The notes beneath the pieces were generated by a model, which did no database searches, had not been told where the DNA came from, and saw only the letters and a program-made list of their open reading frames with translations. A DNA stretch of 64,000 nucleotides. It comes from an uncultured Bacteroides sp. Its GTDB lineage: Bacteria; Bacteroidota; Bacteroidia; Bacteroidales; Bacteroidaceae. The translations under genes were made by a program, and so were the position numbers. The stretch lies in assembly GCF_963676325.1 (NCBI RefSeq), contig NZ_OY781099.1, forward strand, positions 1,922,001 through 1,986,000. Reading direction: 5' to 3'. Shown piece after piece: positions 27,266 to 36,568 of this stretch. Positions within the stretch are counted from its first letter, which is position 1. Each line of letters begins with the position of its first letter.

Positions 27266-29833
27266 TTACTTTTTAATGAATTTGCTGACCCTGATACCTG
27301 TTGATGTTTCAGTCAGAAGGATGTATGTACCGGGACTAAGATTATCTACAGGAATAGGCACTTCTCCGCTTATTTCAGGATTCATCAGCAGTAGTTGTTT
27401 GCCTGAAATATCCATGATGAGGATTTTTTTCACCACCTCTTCCGATAGCAGATAAAGTCTGTCAATAGCCGGATTAGGATATATCGTGATTTTGTTTAGT
27501 GCTGTCTGTTCTATTCCGGTACCAATATCAACAAGGGTAAATGGCAGTTCTGCGTATACACTTGGAATGAATAAAATCCAGTTAGAGATGGTAGCATCCC
27601 AGTACCTGATTTCTGTTGAATATTCCCCCGGAGGTAAGTTTATGCTATCTGCAAAGGTTACAGTTCTTTCTTCATCTTTATTCAGGGTAATAGTCTGGTT
27701 GCCAAAACGCACCAAAGAGCTACCTCCGATTTGAGGAAATACAAATGCAGCAATAAAGCCGCTATAGTTTCCTCCGGTGTTTTTTATATGCGCGGTAAGC
27801 ACTGCTTTTCTTTTGCTTACTTTTGTGGCATCAGAGAATGATATTTTAGATGTGGCTGTAAGCACAGCAGCTCCGGAAGTTTCTGCCAGTACATTTACAG
27901 TTAACGGATTGCCAAGAGAAGCATAAGTTGTTGAAGTTGAACTATTGTTATCCGGATCATACATTGCCGATAAGTAGTATTTCCCTGCCGGTAGCAAAAT
28001 ATCCCCTTTCAGATTATAGCTCTTAGTCTCTCCCGAAGGGATATTTATAGGATCAGTACTTACAATCTGAGTGATGGTATCATTAGTGACAGATTTTAAT
28101 TGAATAATTAAATCTGAATTATATTCTCCTCCGGTATTTGCAATAGATACACTGAATTTCGCTGTTTTCCTCTGGTAAAGGCTGGTGGTTGGAGCTAGCG
28201 AAATCAAGGCCAGCTTAGGAAGTACATCGGGAGCCGAAAAAGTGATTCCCGACGGCGAAACTGTTACATTCAGGTAATTGGGAGTTCCCACCTTTCCTCT
28301 CACTATTTGCCAACCACTCTGGCCCATAGGCTGGAACACGCTGTAAAGCTTATATTTGCCAGAATTAATATCAGATGGCATACTGGAATAGATATAATAC
28401 AGATAGAAATTATATGTATCCAGAGATGATATTGAAGTGCTGTTTAACAATCGGACAAATCCGTTATTATTATACAATGCTATGCCAAATAAGCCACTGA
28501 ATGAATTTAATCCATCATTTTCTATATCTGCCAGGAAAGCAAAAGGAGCACTTCGGCCTACTGAATCAGGAAATACCCATAAAGGCAGATATAAATTCAG
28601 CTGATAAGGTGAGGCAACAGCTGTTGAACTAGGCTTTTGTATCCCAATAACTATGCCCTGATCATGATTAAATCCGCCACTGGTTCCATCAGTGACACCT
28701 AATGCTGCAGGAGTGAGCGCAGATAATTCAAAATATCCGTCAGAGTTTCCGCTCCATCCCCAGTTGAAATGAAATAATCCGTTGCTGTCATATCCATCAC
28801 AAACAAACTGATGTCCTCCTGCAACAGAAGAATATCCTGAATACAAAACCGGACGCTGGGCATTTAATTCTACCTTAATCAAATCCGTCCATTCAGCTTT
28901 TGAATAATAACCTCTGTCGTAAGTCTGGATATTAGGATCATAGCCAAAATTAGCAACTAACGCCTTGGCCATATCAATACTTCCGGCAGTACTTTCCCTG
29001 CCATAATTCATGTTTACAGCTACTCCGGCATGATACATAAGTGTAGACACCGCCGCATTCTGAGCAGCCGTGCTGAAGTTGCTGTATGTTTCTGTCATAT
29101 TGGCCCAGTCGTAAGTTGTTTGAGAGAAATTTACAGTCAACGGTGTAGCAAACTTCCTGGGAGTATAAGTGTTTGATCCTGTTCCTTTAACCGGCCATTT
29201 GTAATATCTCATAATTTGGGCCATGGCCGTAGCAACACATCCTGTAACGGCTCTTTCGGATGTATAGGAGTCTATTATCGGACAACTGTTATTGTATGGA
29301 GAACGCTGATCCCACTTTATTCCTCCTAAAAGGGGAGCTACTGAAGCAGCAAAAGTTGTCAGGCGGTTGTCTGTGTCAGTAAATGAACTGAGTTGAGCCT
29401 CGGGGGTTATAGATGCTTCCGGTTGCTCCATTAATGTCTTCAGCTCTTTTTGGTAAGTGCTAAGCCAATAAGCAAAGTTGGGAGGTAAGGAGGCTATATT
29501 AAAACTTCCGCTTTCAGAATATCCAAGAATCTCTTTTGCACGATCATCACCGGAAACAATGATAAAGCCTTTATTGTTTTCAATGTTGAATACATAATAA
29601 TAAGGTTTTGCACTTATGGAACGCGTAGCTATGCTATCGTCAGTACAGACATAGGCTAATTTTAAAGCAGCGCTTTCTGATGACATTCTTGTAACAGGAC
29701 TTTCAATCTTTACTTTGAAAGAATTGGCAATATCAAAAGCTTCGCTACTTGTTCTCGGTTTTGCAAAAACATGGGTAGTAAATACAAATAACAAAGAAAT
29801 TAATAAGATTATTTTGTTTGTCTGTTTGTACAT
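27266..29833 (-). CDS. C10-family cysteine peptidase (streptopain-like) with T9SS sorting domain
   Basis: 855-residue secreted protease. Signal peptide residues 1-24, a propeptide/Spi-inhibitor-like region about 26-150, and the C10 catalytic domain with Cys199 (AVTGCVATAMAQIM) and His341 (GGHQFVCDGYD) followed by HFNWGWSG. Several immunoglobulin-like segments follow (KFSVSIANTGGEYN and KRKAVLTAHIKNTGGNY are clearly related to each other). The last ~80 residues, ITIYPNPAIDRLYL ... VSKFIKK, form a type A C-terminal domain for the type IX secretion system, so it is expected on the surface. Relatives include interpain and SpeB. Confidence 0.92.
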   Translation of the reverse strand: MYKQTNKIILLISLLFVFTTHVFAKPRTSSEAFDIANSFKVKIESPVTRMSSESAALKLAYVCTDDSIATRSISAKPYYYVFNIENNKGFIIVSGDDRAKEILGYSESGSFNIASLPPNFAYWLSTYQKELKTLMEQPEASITPEAQLSSFTDTDNRLTTFAASVAPLLGGIKWDQRSPYNNSCPIIDSYTSERAVTGCVATAMAQIMRYYKWPVKGTGSNTYTPRKFATPLTVNFSQTTYDWANMTETYSNFSTAAQNAAVSTLMYHAGVAVNMNYGRESTAGSIDMAKALVANFGYDPNIQTYDRGYYSKAEWTDLIKVELNAQRPVLYSGYSSVAGGHQFVCDGYDSNGLFHFNWGWSGNSDGYFELSALTPAALGVTDGTSGGFNHDQGIVIGIQKPSSTAVASPYQLNLYLPLWVFPDSVGRSAPFAFLADIENDGLNSFSGLFGIALYNNNGFVRLLNSTSISSLDTYNFYLYYIYSSMPSDINSGKYKLYSVFQPMGQSGWQIVRGKVGTPNYLNVTVSPSGITFSAPDVLPKLALISLAPTTSLYQRKTAKFSVSIANTGGEYNSDLIIQLKSVTNDTITQIVSTDPINIPSGETKSYNLKGDILLPAGKYYLSAMYDPDNNSSTSTTYASLGNPLTVNVLAETSGAAVLTATSKISFSDATKVSKRKAVLTAHIKNTGGNYSGFIAAFVFPQIGGSSLVRFGNQTITLNKDEERTVTFADSINLPPGEYSTEIRYWDATISNWILFIPSVYAELPFTLVDIGTGIEQTALNKITIYPNPAIDRLYLLSEEVVKKILIMDISGKQLLLMNPEISGEVPIPVDNLSPGTYILLTETSTGIRVSKFIKK

Positions 29834-30148
29834 ATGAATATAAGATCTTGTTCAGGTAAACCTTTCGTGATTAAGCCTCTTTTAAAACTAGTCTATACGA
29901 TAATTGATTATCAATAACATACCATTATATAACAATGAATAGTGAATATTAGTTTTTACAATTAACCAATTTCGGTTAATTGAATCTTTGCTGAGTTGCC
30001 TAATACCTCGCGTTTTGATTGTGTTGTTATAATAATTAGTTAACTTTGTAGCTTCATTCTTAATTTGTTTGTTCTGAAATTTATACCGCTTCTATTCCGG
30101 TAATTGAGGAAAATAATACAAATTGAGAGAATCTACAAAATATAACTT
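29834..30148. other. Intergenic region with promoter
   Basis: TAACTTTG at 30041-30048 is a plus-strand -7 element for the acyltransferase gene. Nothing else is recognised in the 315 bp. Confidence 0.45.
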
Positions 30149-31159
30149 ATGGGGAAACGGATAAAATATTTAGACCTGATAAAATTCTTTGCTATATACT
30201 GTGTCATCTTAGGACACTTAATTCAATATACTGCTGCCGACCCCTGGAACAATCTGATATGGAAATTAATCTATTCCTTTCACGTTCCTTTGTTTATGAT
30301 AATGAGTGGATACTTTTTCTCTTCGTCTCTGAAGCTCCCTTTTGGAGAATTTATCAAGAAAAAGACTGTTCAGCTTATTCTGCCGGCTTTTGTGTGGTAT
30401 ATTATTCTTTGTGTTCTGAATAGTTGTGTCTATTCATTCATCAACAAAGAAATTGCATTAAAATATGATCTTCACGGATTGCTGAATAGTTTCTGGTTCT
30501 TAAAGAGTCTGTTCTGCTGTTATGTCATTACGTATCTCTTCCTGAAAATAATCAAGAATGAATTTCTGGCATGCTTTATTTCGTGTGTTGTTCTATGTAT
30601 CATCCCTTTTGGAAACTTTGCTGCTACTAACTTCCTGTTACCATTCTTCTGGGTTGGATTCTTTTTCCAGAAACATAGATTGAGTATTGAAAACAGACAG
30701 ACTCTATTATGGAGAATTTGTTTTGCCTTATTTATGTCCCTTTTCGTATTCTGGAGCGGTGAATACACTATCTACAAATCTCCAATTGAAATATTGTCGT
30801 TTAAGCCACTACACTTTGCATTAGATTCCTTTCTGATAATGTTGTATCGCTTCTTTATTGGTTTGGTCGGAAGTATGTTTTTCATTCTTTCAATGCAATT
30901 CATACATAAGAAATATAGTGAAAGTAAAATTATAGAAAATCTTTATGAAGCAGGGAAGCAGACTTTAGGCATTTATCTTATACAGACAATCGTATTTGAA
31001 GCTTTCTTTTATGTTTTATCGTTAAGCTATGATTCCTATACAGTTAATCTGCTTAGTCCGGTATTGGCATTCTTTATTCTGGGATTGTGTCTTTTGATAA
31101 TCAAGGTTATTAAGAAAAACAAATATTCTCAGTTGCTATTATTGGGCATAACACGATAA
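30149..31159 (+). CDS. Acyltransferase-3 family membrane protein
   Basis: 336-residue polytopic inner-membrane protein of the OafA/YrhL acyltransferase-3 family. It starts with the diagnostic KRIKYLDLIKFFAIYCVILGHLIQ, with the conserved His in the first helix, and SFHVPLFMIMSGYFF in the second; about 10 membrane helices follow. Members acetylate or succinylate cell-surface sugars such as O-antigen or capsule. The acceptor is unknown. It has its own promoter and a terminator shared with ompA. Confidence 0.9.
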   Translation: MGKRIKYLDLIKFFAIYCVILGHLIQYTAADPWNNLIWKLIYSFHVPLFMIMSGYFFSSSLKLPFGEFIKKKTVQLILPAFVWYIILCVLNSCVYSFINKEIALKYDLHGLLNSFWFLKSLFCCYVITYLFLKIIKNEFLACFISCVVLCIIPFGNFAATNFLLPFFWVGFFFQKHRLSIENRQTLLWRICFALFMSLFVFWSGEYTIYKSPIEILSFKPLHFALDSFLIMLYRFFIGLVGSMFFILSMQFIHKKYSESKIIENLYEAGKQTLGIYLIQTIVFEAFFYVLSLSYDSYTVNLLSPVLAFFILGLCLLIIKVIKKNKYSQLLLLGITR

Positions 31160-31277
31160 ATCAATCTGAATGCTATTGTTGCTCTTTCAGGCATTGAAAC
31201 AAAGACGGTTCTTGCTGAGGTAGAAAGACGATAAGTATAATAAGAGGTTAATGATATAATCATTATGTAATATAAAA

Positions 31278-31308
31278 AAGGCAGTCAGAATTAGTTCTAA
31301 CTGCCTTT
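31278..31308. terminator. Bidirectional terminator
   Basis: Stem AAGGCAGTCAGAA with TTCTAACTGCCTT, one mismatch, flanked by A and T runs, between convergent genes. Confidence 0.82.
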
Positions 31309-31329
31309 ACTTACTTTTATATAAAGATC

Positions 31330-32445
31330 TTACTTAGAAGTCATAATTGTAACCCTGTTCCAATTATTGTTTTCAGAGAAAGGTTGTTGTTTATCGCCAT
31401 TGTTCACTACAGTAAATCTGCTTTCGGCAATACCATACTTTTCTTTCAATACTTTAACTACAGCAGCAGAACGCTTTTCACTTAGCTTTTGGTTAAAGGC
31501 AGCGGTACCTGTTTTCTTATCGCAGTAACTTGCAATAGTTATTTTGGCATCTGGATTTTGTTTCAAATATTGTGCTGCGTTATATACGTTAACTTCCTGA
31601 CTAGCATCAATTCTAGCTTTACCTATTTTGAAAATAACTGCTGAATTTAATGAAACTGCATTTGTTGCAGGAACTTCTTTCACAATTGTTTTAGGTTCAG
31701 TAGATTGCTTTTCGCAGCAAGTCTTGTACTCTTTAATCTGAGCTCTTTGTGTGTTTATCTGGTCATTCAGAGATTGAATCAATGAAGCGTCTGCAGCATC
31801 TACGGTTGCAAAACCTCTTCTTCCGAAATGATAAGTAACACCGGCTAATACATTCAAAGTACCATCATAAGAGCATCCGAACTTTTCCTGATTATTAAAG
31901 TCATCACGCAATAAGTTTCCGTTTGCTTCCAGGTTTACGCTCCATGCATCGCTCAAACGGAAGTCAGCCTGCAATCCTAGACGTGGGGAAATACTGTTTG
32001 TTGCGTGCCTATTTTCATCTGAATCTTTAAATCCGTGTACATAACCAATACCTAAAATACCAATTAAGTTAAACACTCTGTTTTCTTTATAAGGAAGAAA
32101 AATATTAGTCATGTTAAATAACGCATCTACGTTACCATTTAGATATTTTACATCATATGTACCGTTTAGATAGTTACTTGATGTCCATCCACCAAGTTGA
32201 ACACGTGCTCCCACTTCTGGCGAGAAGAATTTACCTACTCCCAAAGCTGCATTAGGACTAATCTTATCTCCGAAAGAAGACAATTTGTTGTTCTCACTAA
32301 ATGTATACTGTCCACCTATTTGTCCTTGAACAAACCAGTTATCCCAAAAACTATACTGCTTTAAAGCCTTTTCCTGACCCTGAGCATAGTTTGCACTTGC
32401 AATTAATGCTACAGCTAATAGTAAAAATACTTTTTTCATTTTCAT
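31330..32445 (-). CDS. OmpA-family outer membrane protein
   Basis: 371-residue outer-membrane protein. Signal MKMKKVFLLLAVALIASANYA, an N-terminal 8-strand barrel (about 25-215, aromatic-rich strands such as NWFVQGQIGGQYTF), a Cys-containing linker with a coiled-coil (IQSLNDQINTQRAQIKEYK) and a C-terminal OmpA peptidoglycan-binding domain (SAVIFKIGKARIDASQEVNV ... SEKRSAAVVKVLKEKYGI). Likely an abundant structural protein joining outer membrane and peptidoglycan. The leader is about 95 nt, starting from TACCTTTG at 32553-32546. Confidence 0.93.
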   Translation of the reverse strand: MKMKKVFLLLAVALIASANYAQGQEKALKQYSFWDNWFVQGQIGGQYTFSENNKLSSFGDKISPNAALGVGKFFSPEVGARVQLGGWTSSNYLNGTYDVKYLNGNVDALFNMTNIFLPYKENRVFNLIGILGIGYVHGFKDSDENRHATNSISPRLGLQADFRLSDAWSVNLEANGNLLRDDFNNQEKFGCSYDGTLNVLAGVTYHFGRRGFATVDAADASLIQSLNDQINTQRAQIKEYKTCCEKQSTEPKTIVKEVPATNAVSLNSAVIFKIGKARIDASQEVNVYNAAQYLKQNPDAKITIASYCDKKTGTAAFNQKLSEKRSAAVVKVLKEKYGIAESRFTVVNNGDKQQPFSENNNWNRVTIMTSK

Positions 32446-32545
32446 TTTGTTTAAAATAATAAATTAAAAAATTATGTAAGTTATATTTTTGCAATCTTGT
32501 ATGTTTTAAGATTCAAGATTTGCTACGATAGTTTAATTTTCGTCA

Positions 32546-32553
32546 CAAAGGTA
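32546..32553 (-). promoter_or_regulatory. -7 element for ompA-like gene
   Basis: TACCTTTG on the minus strand, about 100 bp before the start codon. Confidence 0.55.
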
Positions 32554-32727
32554 ATATTTGTTGTTAATGAGTTGTTCTTTTATTAACTTAAATTCACCAT
32601 TAATTTTTTACTTTATACTAAATTATATGTTGTTTGGCACTATTCTATAACACATTATTAGCTAATTTAGAGAAATATAAAGCTGATTTACCGACTAAAA
32701 GTTTAAAGTCTCTTATATAATTCAAAA

Positions 32728-32757
32728 AAGGCCGTCCAAAATAATTCGGACGACCTT
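32728..32757. terminator. Hairpin terminator downstream of sulfatase gene
   Basis: Imperfect stem AAGGCCGTCC with GGACGACCTT, A run on one side. The 403-bp gap 32446-32848 otherwise contains only the ompA leader and promoter. Confidence 0.65.
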
Positions 32758-32848
32758 CACTCTTTTTGAACATTAAATTTATTTCACTTTAAATTTAATG
32801 TTTGTAATCTATTTCAATACATGAATTTACTTAGCTAGACTGCAATTC

Positions 32849-34219
32849 TTATTCACCATCTATTGGCCAATTGGGAGACGCTACATGTGCTTGTTTAATT
32901 TCTTTCTCAAGATCAGATAAGATCTCTGGATGTTTATCTGCCAGATTTGTTTTCTCGAAAGGATCGCTTGCTATGTTGTACAATTCCAGCTTACTGTTCT
33001 TTTTCACTGATACAGCTTTCCAGTCACCTTTTCGTACAGCTACCTGATTTCCTGGAAATTCCCAGTATAATATGCGGTTAGCTGTATTCTGATCTTTCCC
33101 GTTCAATAGAGGCTTGATGCTTATTCCATCTGTTTTTTGAGGAACCTTGGCATGTGCATAATCTGCCAGAGTAGGCATTACATCGGGGAAATAAATAATA
33201 TTACTTTTGGTTTGTCCGCCCTTAATGTGTTTGTGATAATTAACGATGAAAGGAACTTTTATACCTCCTTCATACAATATACCTTTTCGTCCCCGATAAC
33301 CGGCATTACAATTCAGTTCTTCAAGCGGAGCCTGTACCGCGCCTCCATTATCAGATGCAAATATGATGATTGTGTTATCACGGAGTCCGGTTTTGTCTAA
33401 GTAGCTTATTAAACGACCTATCGCTTCATCTGTGTGAGTAATCAAAGCAGCATATAACTTGGCTGTATCCGATAGCGGCATAGATGAATAGGGTTCTATG
33501 CTATTTATAAAATAAGGCTCATGAGGAACATCGAACGCCAGATAGAGGAAGAAAGGATTGTGTTTATTCCTATCAATAAAGTCTATAGACTCATTAACAG
33601 ACAAGTCACTGTCATGAATCCCACGTTTGTTATTCTCGTTTTCCGGAATTACTTTCAGATCACGATTATAGAAACGCAGGGCGGGATAGTAATAAGGCGT
33701 ATTAGAATTCTCGGTGCTGATTAGCCATCCATAGAATTCATCAAAACCACGGTCAAGCGGTCCGGCTCCGGGATTGAATCCGTCCTGATGCCATTTATTA
33801 ACCAGACAAGTTCTGTAACCTGCTGCACTTAAAACAGTAGCAATTGTTGTGTCATTAGGGAGCAGATGCATGCGGCGGATGGGAGTAGTACCTTTCAGTC
33901 CCGGAAGTCCACCTGCTTTACAGAAGTTATCCCTGATAGTTGTATGCCCGGTGTGCTTACCTGTGAGCAGCGAACATCTGGAAGGTGAACTAATGGCCGA
34001 TCCTGCATAACAGTTTGTGAACCGCATGCCTTCACTGGCCAGCTTGTCTATGTTTGGTGTTTTAACTATTTTGTTTCCATAGCAGGATAGGTCACCATAT
34101 CCCATATCGTCTGCCAGAATAAAAATAATATTGGGGCGTTTACTCTCTTGCTGAGCATGAGCAAGACTGAAAAAAGATAGGCCTACAAGGGCCGGAACTG
34201 TTTTTATCAATGGCTTCAT
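32849..34219 (-). CDS. Secreted serine-type sulfatase
   Basis: 456-residue periplasmic sulfatase with signal peptide ending SLAHAQ. Metal ligands D37-D38 are in FILADDMGYGDLSC. The maturation motif C/S-x-P-x-R is SSPSRCSLLTGKHTG with Ser77 as the residue converted to formylglycine, so it needs the anaerobic maturase anSME (not in this window). IIIFASDNGGA and the C-terminal KLELYNIASDPFEKTNLAD are typical. Substrates of the family are sulfated glycans or aryl sulfates; the specific one is unclear. Confidence 0.94.
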   Translation of the reverse strand: MKPLIKTVPALVGLSFFSLAHAQQESKRPNIIFILADDMGYGDLSCYGNKIVKTPNIDKLASEGMRFTNCYAGSAISSPSRCSLLTGKHTGHTTIRDNFCKAGGLPGLKGTTPIRRMHLLPNDTTIATVLSAAGYRTCLVNKWHQDGFNPGAGPLDRGFDEFYGWLISTENSNTPYYYPALRFYNRDLKVIPENENNKRGIHDSDLSVNESIDFIDRNKHNPFFLYLAFDVPHEPYFINSIEPYSSMPLSDTAKLYAALITHTDEAIGRLISYLDKTGLRDNTIIIFASDNGGAVQAPLEELNCNAGYRGRKGILYEGGIKVPFIVNYHKHIKGGQTKSNIIYFPDVMPTLADYAHAKVPQKTDGISIKPLLNGKDQNTANRILYWEFPGNQVAVRKGDWKAVSVKKNSKLELYNIASDPFEKTNLADKHPEILSDLEKEIKQAHVASPNWPIDGE

Positions 34220-34407
34220 TTCGTTTTATAGTATTGTTTGTCATTCAAAAGTATAATTAATAATTCAGAAAGCCATGGGCATGGAGTATATTACATGATA
34301 TTGTACTAATTTACATATCTCTGATAAAAACAAATAAACGTTTATATCTGTTATAATAGAGAATAAATGATTGTATAATGTTGTTGTAACCTCTAATACT
34401 AAATACA

Positions 34408-35169
34408 ATGATAAGCTTAATTTTAGATAATATATGGATGATTCTTTTTGTAGGATTAGCATTGCCATTACTTACTTACCGTAGTAAGTTCAGGAAGATA
34501 GTATATCAGACTAATAGTTGGGTAATTAACATCAAACCTGTTTTTACCGATGAGCTCAGAGGGATTATTGGCGGACTGAGCATTGATCACCCTAAGTACA
34601 AAAGAGTCCGGGATTACTATAGGAGTTACCTGGTTGTTTATTTAGTGATGGTGTTATTCTATTTTGATTTTAGCGGCTTTACCCAGACTAAAAAATCAGA
34701 TAGTTCGGATACAAGAATAGGGGTTGGGAGCACGCTTCCTTCGTTTTCTCTGAAAGACCAGTATGGTAATACTTTTTCTATTGATTCAGTGATAGGGAAA
34801 CAGAATCTTCTGATTTATTTTTATCCAAAGGATGGCAGCCCCGGCTGTACTCGTGAAGCATGCGCATTCCGTGATGAGTTTGAAGAGTTTAAAAAAGCAG
34901 GAACAATGATTATTGGCATTAGTGGTCAGTCTGTGGAGAGCCACATGAAATTTGCTACAGAGAACAGAATTAATTATCCGCTGCTTAGTGATGAAGGTAA
35001 CAAGGTGCGCAAACTGTTTAAGGTACCTGCTAATTTATTGGGATTGATACCTGGTAGGGTTACCTATATTATCGATAAAAATGGTAAGGTTGTGTTTGTA
35101 TATGGTTCGCAGGTAATGGCAACAAGTCATGCCGAGAAAGCATTGAAGATAGTAAAAGGGTTGAAATAA
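34408..35169 (+). CDS. Membrane-anchored peroxiredoxin (BCP/PrxQ type)
   Basis: 253-residue protein: an N-terminal membrane helix (LDNIWMILFVGLALPLL), a cytoplasm- or periplasm-facing linker, a second helix near residues 73-88 (SYLVVYLVMVLFYFDF), then a complete peroxiredoxin domain (104-253). The catalytic motif is SPGCTREACAFRD with peroxidatic Cys147 and resolving Cys152, the PrxQ arrangement. It would reduce peroxides with thioredoxin. The two-helix anchor on a BCP domain is unusual; most PrxQ proteins are about 150 residues and soluble. Confidence 0.88.
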   Translation: MISLILDNIWMILFVGLALPLLTYRSKFRKIVYQTNSWVINIKPVFTDELRGIIGGLSIDHPKYKRVRDYYRSYLVVYLVMVLFYFDFSGFTQTKKSDSSDTRIGVGSTLPSFSLKDQYGNTFSIDSVIGKQNLLIYFYPKDGSPGCTREACAFRDEFEEFKKAGTMIIGISGQSVESHMKFATENRINYPLLSDEGNKVRKLFKVPANLLGLIPGRVTYIIDKNGKVVFVYGSQVMATSHAEKALKIVKGLK

Positions 35170-35307
35170 AGGTATTATTGGGCCATTTTACAATAGAAGC
35201 ATGTTTCTGTTAGTGTTTCTAAGTAGAATTATAGTTCAAATTTGTCTTTTCAGTATTTAAATTGTCTTTGTAGCTATTTTATATAGTGTCACTCTTATAA
35301 AAAAAAC

Positions 35308-35315
35308 TATTTTTG
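35308..35315 (+). promoter_or_regulatory. -7 element for sbcDC
   Basis: TATTTTTG matches TAnnTTTG, 23 bp before sbcD. Confidence 0.5.
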
Positions 35316-35338
35316 TAGGAGATACATTATAAAATAGA

Positions 35339-36568
35339 ATGATAAAATTACTTCATACTGCCGATTGGCACATAGGGCAAACCTTTTTTGACTATAACCG
35401 TAAATCAGAACATTTACAGTTTCTGGAATGGCTGAGAGGTCAGCTCCGGGAACAGTGTGCAGATGTACTTTTTATTGCGGGTGATGTGTTCGATACTCCA
35501 AACCCTTCTGCCGAGTCGCAGAAGATGTTCTATAAGTTCCTTAAAGATATAACCACAGATAGTCCATCCTTGCAGGTGGTAGTGATTGCCGGAAATCATG
35601 ATTCGGCAGCACGTCTCGAAGCCCCTAATCCTCTTCTGGAGGAGATGAATATCACAGTCAGAGGGATAGTAAGGCGCACGGTTGATGGTGAAATAGACTA
35701 TCAACGATTGCTGGTTCCGCTCACCAAGGATGGTGAAGTGGCGGCCTGGTGCATGGCTGTTCCTTACCTTCGTCAGGGAGATTATCCCGAGGCTGAGAAC
35801 TATCCGCTGGGGGTGAAGGCAATGTATGAGACTTTACTGCAGGAGGTACTAAAGGTCAGGCAACCCAATCAGGCTATTGTGGCGATGGGACATTTGCATA
35901 CTGCCGGTGGAATTGTTTCAGAGAACGATCGTTCCGAACGTACCATTGTGGGTGGTGTAGAGTGCGTGTCGCCTGATGCTTTCCCGAAAGATATTGTTTA
36001 TACAGCTTTGGGCCATTTACACCGCGGACAGCAGGTATGTGGCCGTGAGGAAGTGCGTTATGCAGGAGCACCTCTGCCCATGTCGTTTGCCGAGAAGAAT
36101 AACAAACAAGGTGTGGCGCTGGTTGAGATTGAAGGAACATCGGTTACGAAGATTGAAAAGTTACTTTTTGATGCACCCGTAAAGCTGCTGAGTATACCAA
36201 ATGAAGCTAAGCCGATGGAGGAAGTTTTAGAGGAAATAGCCCTGCTTCCGGAAGGCGAAATTACGGAAAGCTCTCCTTACCTGGAGGTTAAGGTGCTGAT
36301 TACCGAACCTGAACCTTCACTTCGTCACAGAATAGAAGAAGCATTGAAAGACAGATCTGTACGACTGGCAAGGCTAGGTGCTGTGCAGGCTGGAGGAAGC
36401 GCTGAATCAAGAACATTTACTTATGAAGAATTGCAGACTATCACACCGATGGAGATAGCACGGATGGAGTTTGAGAAACAATATGGAGGCGAAGAAATGC
36501 CTGAGACAATGAAGAATTTGCTGCAAAGCGTAATCCAGGAAATAGAGCATGAAGATATTAGCAATTAG
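35339..36568 (+). CDS. sbcD: SbcD (Mre11-type) nuclease subunit
   Basis: 409-residue metallophosphoesterase subunit of the SbcCD DNA end-processing and hairpin nuclease. Metal motifs: LLHTADWHIGQTF, FIAGDVFDTPNP, IAGNHDSAARLE and MGHLHTAGG / ALGHLHRGQ. It lies upstream of sbcC with a 20-bp overlap, implying coupled translation. The complex cuts palindromic hairpins, which is of interest in a window rich in inverted repeats. Confidence 0.95.
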   Translation: MIKLLHTADWHIGQTFFDYNRKSEHLQFLEWLRGQLREQCADVLFIAGDVFDTPNPSAESQKMFYKFLKDITTDSPSLQVVVIAGNHDSAARLEAPNPLLEEMNITVRGIVRRTVDGEIDYQRLLVPLTKDGEVAAWCMAVPYLRQGDYPEAENYPLGVKAMYETLLQEVLKVRQPNQAIVAMGHLHTAGGIVSENDRSERTIVGGVECVSPDAFPKDIVYTALGHLHRGQQVCGREEVRYAGAPLPMSFAEKNNKQGVALVEIEGTSVTKIEKLLFDAPVKLLSIPNEAKPMEEVLEEIALLPEGEITESSPYLEVKVLITEPEPSLRHRIEEALKDRSVRLARLGAVQAGGSAESRTFTYEELQTITPMEIARMEFEKQYGGEEMPETMKNLLQSVIQEIEHEDISN

